A stretch of DNA of 64,000 nt from Bin5 sp965207495 (GTDB lineage Bacteria; Chloroflexota; Anaerolineae; Caldilineales; Caldilineaceae): positions 186,001-250,000 of the forward strand of contig OZ242287.1 of NCBI GenBank assembly GCA_965207495.1, read 5' to 3'. The first letter of the stretch is position 1; each line of letters starts with the position of its first letter. Positions 61,186-64,000 of this stretch are shown here, in pieces. The translations under genes and the position numbers were made by a program. The notes below the pieces were generated by a model. That model had not been told where the DNA came from. It did no database searches and worked only from the letters and a program-made list of their open reading frames with translations.

Positions 61186-62106
61186 CTAGAATTTGAGCGC
61201 CCCGCTCGACAACCCTTGTATGAACGCCTTGCGCGCCAGTATGAACACGAACACGAGCGGCAGCGAGGAGATGACAAAGGCAGCAAACATGAATCCCCAT
61301 TGCGTCTGGCCAAGACTCGACCCATGAAAAACGGATTTTGCAATGCTGAATATACCGAGCGTCACCGTGTACACCTTGTCCGAGGTCAACGTCACCGACG
61401 GCCAGATGATGTCATTCCACTGCCCCAGCAGCAGGATAATCATCAGCGTCGCCATAATTGGCCGGCACAGAGGCAGCGCAATCTTATAGAAGACCTGCCA
61501 ATCGCCCGCGCCGTCGATGCGCGCGGCCTCGAACAGCTCCTCAGGCAGCCCGGCCATGAAGGGACGAATGAGAAAGACGCCAAAGACAGCGCCCCCGGCC
61601 GCATACGGAAAAATCAGCGCCCAGCGCGTGTTCATCATACCCAGGCTTAAGACCAACAGATACTGCGGCACAAGATAGAGGACGAACGGAATCATCATCA
61701 ACATGATGATCGCATAAAAAAGCGTCTCTTTGCCGGGAAAACTGAACCGGGCGAAGACGTAGGAGGTATAGCTCGCCAGCGCGAGGGCAAGTGGAATCGC
61801 GATTCCGCTGATAATGCTGCTGTTGAGGATGTAGCGGCCCATGCCGCCGGCCATAACCCAATAGTTCTTGAAGTGATAGGGCAACGTCAGCGTCCAGGGA
61901 TGCGCTTCGAACTGGTCGGCCGTCTTGCCGGCATCGATCAGCAACAGCACGAGCGGCGCAAGAGACAACAACAGAGTCGGAATCAGGACAATGTGCAGCA
62001 GCCCTTGAAAACGCTGCAACCCCACCAGAATCGCGTCATGCTGCGATGGCCCTCTACGGCTCACGCCCGTTGTTACGCTGAAGAACATTCTCTTTCCTTC
62101 CTGCAA
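61186..62106 (-). CDS. Carbohydrate ABC transporter permease, MalG type (CUT1)
   Basis: A 306-residue six-span permease: EAA loop FEAARIDGAGDWQVFYKIAL, ending FIQGLSSGALKF. It lies between the MalF-type gene (63134) and the binding-protein gene (61059). The N-terminus has a polar extension of about 35 residues before the first span, as in other MalG-type proteins here. Confidence 0.92.
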   Translation of the reverse strand: MQEGKRMFFSVTTGVSRRGPSQHDAILVGLQRFQGLLHIVLIPTLLLSLAPLVLLLIDAGKTADQFEAHPWTLTLPYHFKNYWVMAGGMGRYILNSSIISGIAIPLALALASYTSYVFARFSFPGKETLFYAIIMLMMIPFVLYLVPQYLLVLSLGMMNTRWALIFPYAAGGAVFGVFLIRPFMAGLPEELFEAARIDGAGDWQVFYKIALPLCRPIMATLMIILLLGQWNDIIWPSVTLTSDKVYTVTLGIFSIAKSVFHGSSLGQTQWGFMFAAFVISSLPLVFVFILARKAFIQGLSSGALKF

Positions 62107-62174
62107 ATCGACGGCAAAGAAACGAAATCGATCAGTTGCGGCTCCAGGGCGGCCGGCGCCCTGGCAATGCGCCT

Positions 62175-63134
62175 CTAGGCTTCGTACTCAATGCCTGACC
62201 GTAAATAGCGGCGCGTCATCACGGTCAGGCCAATAATGACCAGGAACAGGAGTGTGCCTATCGCCGAGCCGTACCCGAAACGTGAAGAAAAGAAAGCCTG
62301 GCTGTACATATGAAATGCCGGCACCATTGTCGCTGAACCGGGGCCTCCGCCCGTCATGGCAAATTGCAGATTGAATCCCTGCAAGGTGCCGATGACATTC
62401 AACACGAGCACCAAACGTATCGCGCCAACGATATAGGGCAGATCGACGTTTCTGATCCGCTGAAACGTCGAAGATGAATCCAGCCGGAAGGCATCGATTA
62501 ACTCTCTGGGAATATCGATCAGCGCGGCCAGCAGGATCAACATCATGGTGGCGTTGATCCACGGAAAGCCGAAGAAAACCAGCGCCGCCAGCGCCGTATC
62601 GAAGCTGCCCAGCCAGTCATGCGTCAGAAAGTCCAGGCCAACCGCGGTGAGAACGTTGTTGATCAGGCCATAGCGGGCATGATAGATATAACGCCAGGTC
62701 AGAATGATTACGATGGCCGGCACGAGCGTCGGGATCAGAAACGCCGTGCGATAGAAATCCCCAAAGCGCTGGCTGCGCATGGAGAACAGCAACTCCGCGA
62801 CCAGCAACGGCGGGATGACACCGGTGACCATATTGGCAAACAGGAGGATGACGGCGTTCTTGACGGAGGCGAGAAAGATGCGGTCGCCGGCGAGGTCGGT
62901 GAAGTTTTCCAGCCCGATAAATCTGCCGCTGAGGCCGTCATAGTTGGTGAAGGAGTAGTAGAGCGCCATCAGAGGCGGGTAGTAGGAGAAGACGCCCAGC
63001 AGCGCGAAAATAGGCACGAGGTACAGGTAGTAGCGCTTCGCCCGCCATACCCTCTGGGCCAACGAATCCTGGCTCGCGCGATGCATTGGAATGCTGCCCG
63101 AGTCAGCGTGTGGAGTATGCACGACGTCAGCCAT
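62175..63134 (-). CDS. Carbohydrate ABC transporter permease, MalF/UgpA type (CUT1)
   Basis: A 319-residue permease and the first gene of the fourth importer operon. Span 1 begins YYLYLVPIFALLGVFSYYPP. The EAA loop is IDAFRLDSSSTFQRIRNVDL, which lacks the usual Gly (RLDSS in place of the common DGA), so docking with the ATPase may differ. The C-terminus ends RRYLRSGIEYEA. Confidence 0.9.
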   Translation of the reverse strand: MADVVHTPHADSGSIPMHRASQDSLAQRVWRAKRYYLYLVPIFALLGVFSYYPPLMALYYSFTNYDGLSGRFIGLENFTDLAGDRIFLASVKNAVILLFANMVTGVIPPLLVAELLFSMRSQRFGDFYRTAFLIPTLVPAIVIILTWRYIYHARYGLINNVLTAVGLDFLTHDWLGSFDTALAALVFFGFPWINATMMLILLAALIDIPRELIDAFRLDSSSTFQRIRNVDLPYIVGAIRLVLVLNVIGTLQGFNLQFAMTGGGPGSATMVPAFHMYSQAFFSSRFGYGSAIGTLLFLVIIGLTVMTRRYLRSGIEYEA

Positions 63135-63238
63135 GAGTTGTGCCTGTGGACTGGAAAGGGGCGAACTTGATGCTTCAACCTGTTACATTATATCATTATC
63201 TTTTTTTTCTCACCAAGCCCCCAAAATTAGACCGGGGG

Positions 63239-63650
63239 ATGCATACCAGATTTGGGGTGGAAACAGTCTGGCGGGGAGATTGTGCCGGCTGGGGCTGGAA
63301 TTGTTTGCCGGGGGGAGTCCCTTGATTTTGGGGGGCACAGGGTAGGCACAAGGCCTGCCCCTACCGGAGCGGTAGGGGGAATACTGTTGGCTAGATACCT
63401 TGCTCTAGACATGTTGCTGGGGAAGAATGAACACGGTGGCTAGTAAGGGCGGGGCGTTGCGGGGGCGCAGCCCCTGCACAAGAGAGGGCCGAAGGCCCGA
63501 ACGCCCAACTGCAGTGGTCAGTGGTCAGTGGCTAGTGGCTAGTGGTCAGTGAATAGGCGACTTTTCGGGGATGGATGTGTGGACTGGACACGGTCTACTC
63601 AGAACCAGAGGTACAAGAGCATTTACCCCCATTTTGGGATGCACCTTGCT
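63239..63650. repeat. Dispersed intergenic repeat, copy C
   Basis: The most complete copy beside A: the CATACCAGATTTGGGG box (63242), variable middle, core at 63420-63508 with GGTGGCTAGTAAGGGCGGGG and the two GC-rich hairpins, and the end box CCCCCATTTTGGGATGCACC near 63628. The heptamer array at 63513 is inserted between core and end box. No coding frame is conserved with copy A. The gap from 63135 to 63727 holds nothing else but the promoter of the last gene. Confidence 0.8.
63513..63554. repeat. Heptamer tandem repeat (AGTGGYY), five to six units
   Basis: Successive seven-base units AGTGGTC, AGTGGTC, AGTGGCT, AGTGGCT, AGTGGTC and a decayed AGTGAAT. Same unit class as at 21877-21904. Confidence 0.85.
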
Positions 63651-63662
63651 CGCGCCCCCTGC

Positions 63663-63691
63663 TTTAGCGATCGCGAAATGGATGCTATACT
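63663..63691 (+). promoter_or_regulatory. Possible promoter of the zinc-ribbon gene
   Basis: TATACT (63686-63691) has one mismatch to the -10 consensus, with TTTAGC 17 bases upstream as a weak -35. The expected start lies about 30 bases before ATG 63728. Confidence 0.4.
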
Positions 63692-63727
63692 TGTGGATAC
63701 TCAATTTTCCGGGGAAAGGAACCAGGT

Positions 63728-64000
63728 ATGAGCGAGGTGTTTCGGGTTTGCCCGAACTGTGGGCAGGATGTGGCGGTGGCGGCGCGGCACTGCGGCGAAT
63801 GCGGCTACAATACGCAAGGCGGCCACCCGCTGGAAGGCCGCACCAATCTGCCGGCGGTGATGGCGAAGGTCGGGTTGCCGGTGGCGGCGGGCCTGGCAGG
63901 GCTGGCGCTGCGGGCCGGGTTGCAACTGCTGCAGAAACAGCTGCCGACGCTGGCCGCCAACGCGCTCAGCCGCAACGCGCCGCGGCCGCCGGCACAGCCG
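63728..64000 (+). CDS. Zinc-ribbon protein (partial, runs off the window)
   Basis: The first 91 residues of a gene that continues past the window. AAAGGA lies eight bases before ATG 63728. The N-terminus is a zinc ribbon, CPNCGQ and CGECGYN (two CxxC knuckles), followed after ~20 residues by a hydrophobic Gly/Ala/Leu stretch (VGLPVAAGLAGLALRAGLQL) that may be a membrane segment, then a proline-rich turn. Such short zinc-ribbon plus membrane proteins are common and mostly uncharacterised. Confidence 0.75.
   Translation, partial: MSEVFRVCPNCGQDVAVAARHCGECGYNTQGGHPLEGRTNLPAVMAKVGLPVAAGLAGLALRAGLQLLQKQLPTLAANALSRNAPRPPAQP

Noticed and set aside
63513..63554. Possible iteron-type origin
   Set aside because: The heptamers are short and decayed, and there is no replication initiator gene or DnaA-box cluster nearby.

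Overview
The window looks like a chromosomal stretch of a high-GC, free-living heterotrophic bacterium. It is probably a member of the Chloroflexota (Caldilinea/Anaerolinea-like). This rests on gene content only: four sugar-type (CUT1) ABC importers, solute-binding lipoproteins with twin-arginine leaders followed by an LAAC/TAAC lipobox, an expansion of phytanoyl-CoA dioxygenase (PhyH) and Gfo/Idh/MocA genes, and many intergenic repeats. No rRNA, tRNA or CRISPR array was seen.

Layout. 0-5.5 kb: a plant/algal polysaccharide module on the plus strand (GH67-like protein, GH127 beta-L-arabinofuranosidase family, MDR dehydrogenase). 5.6-11.7 kb: two PhyH genes flanking an ABC importer (binding protein and two permeases, minus strand), with an IS3-type transposase remnant at the operon end. 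11.8-14 kb: an enolase-superfamily enzyme convergent with a MetE-like zinc methyltransferase. 14.1-15.9 kb: an overlapping AAA ATPase plus TOPRIM-like gene pair that resembles a defence module. 16.1-21.9 kb: a HpaI-type aldolase, a RelBE-type toxin-antitoxin pair, three Gfo/Idh/MocA oxidoreductases and a DUF2283 protein. 22-23.3 kb: a low-GC HEPN/Toprim protein. 23.5-28.9 kb: a second ABC importer, a beta-propeller glycosidase and a truncated permease.

29-38.9 kb is an accessory region: a secreted HNH nuclease with an excalibur tail, two orphan copies of that tail, dgt, a lipoprotein, a zinc-finger protein, DUF5677, a HigBA-type toxin-antitoxin pair under a palindromic promoter, and several small unknown genes. 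39-42.2 kb holds an IclR regulator and a GH116-like enzyme. 42.5-43.5 kb is gene debris. 43.6-55.9 kb is a long plus-strand catabolic cluster headed by a consensus sigma70 promoter: Gfo/Idh, FAH-family hydrolase, an unusual RuvC-fold protein, a third ABC importer, maleate-isomerase-like protein, Gfo/Idh, creatinase/DoeA-like M24 protein, Rieske oxygenase and MDR dehydrogenase. 56-63.1 kb (minus) carries a fourth ABC importer, a small conserved protein and three PhyH genes, two of them in tandem. The window ends inside a zinc-ribbon gene.

How the genes work together. Most of the sequence serves uptake and breakdown of sugars, sugar acids and probably aromatic or dicarboxylic acids: importers bring in the substrate, and Gfo/Idh, MDR, Rieske, FAH and aldolase enzymes oxidise, hydrolyse and cleave it. 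Each of the four importer operons has a strong stem-loop directly downstream of its binding-protein gene. This probably raises the amount of binding protein relative to the downstream products. The defence-like and toxin-antitoxin genes, pseudogenes and repeats are inserted between these catabolic blocks.
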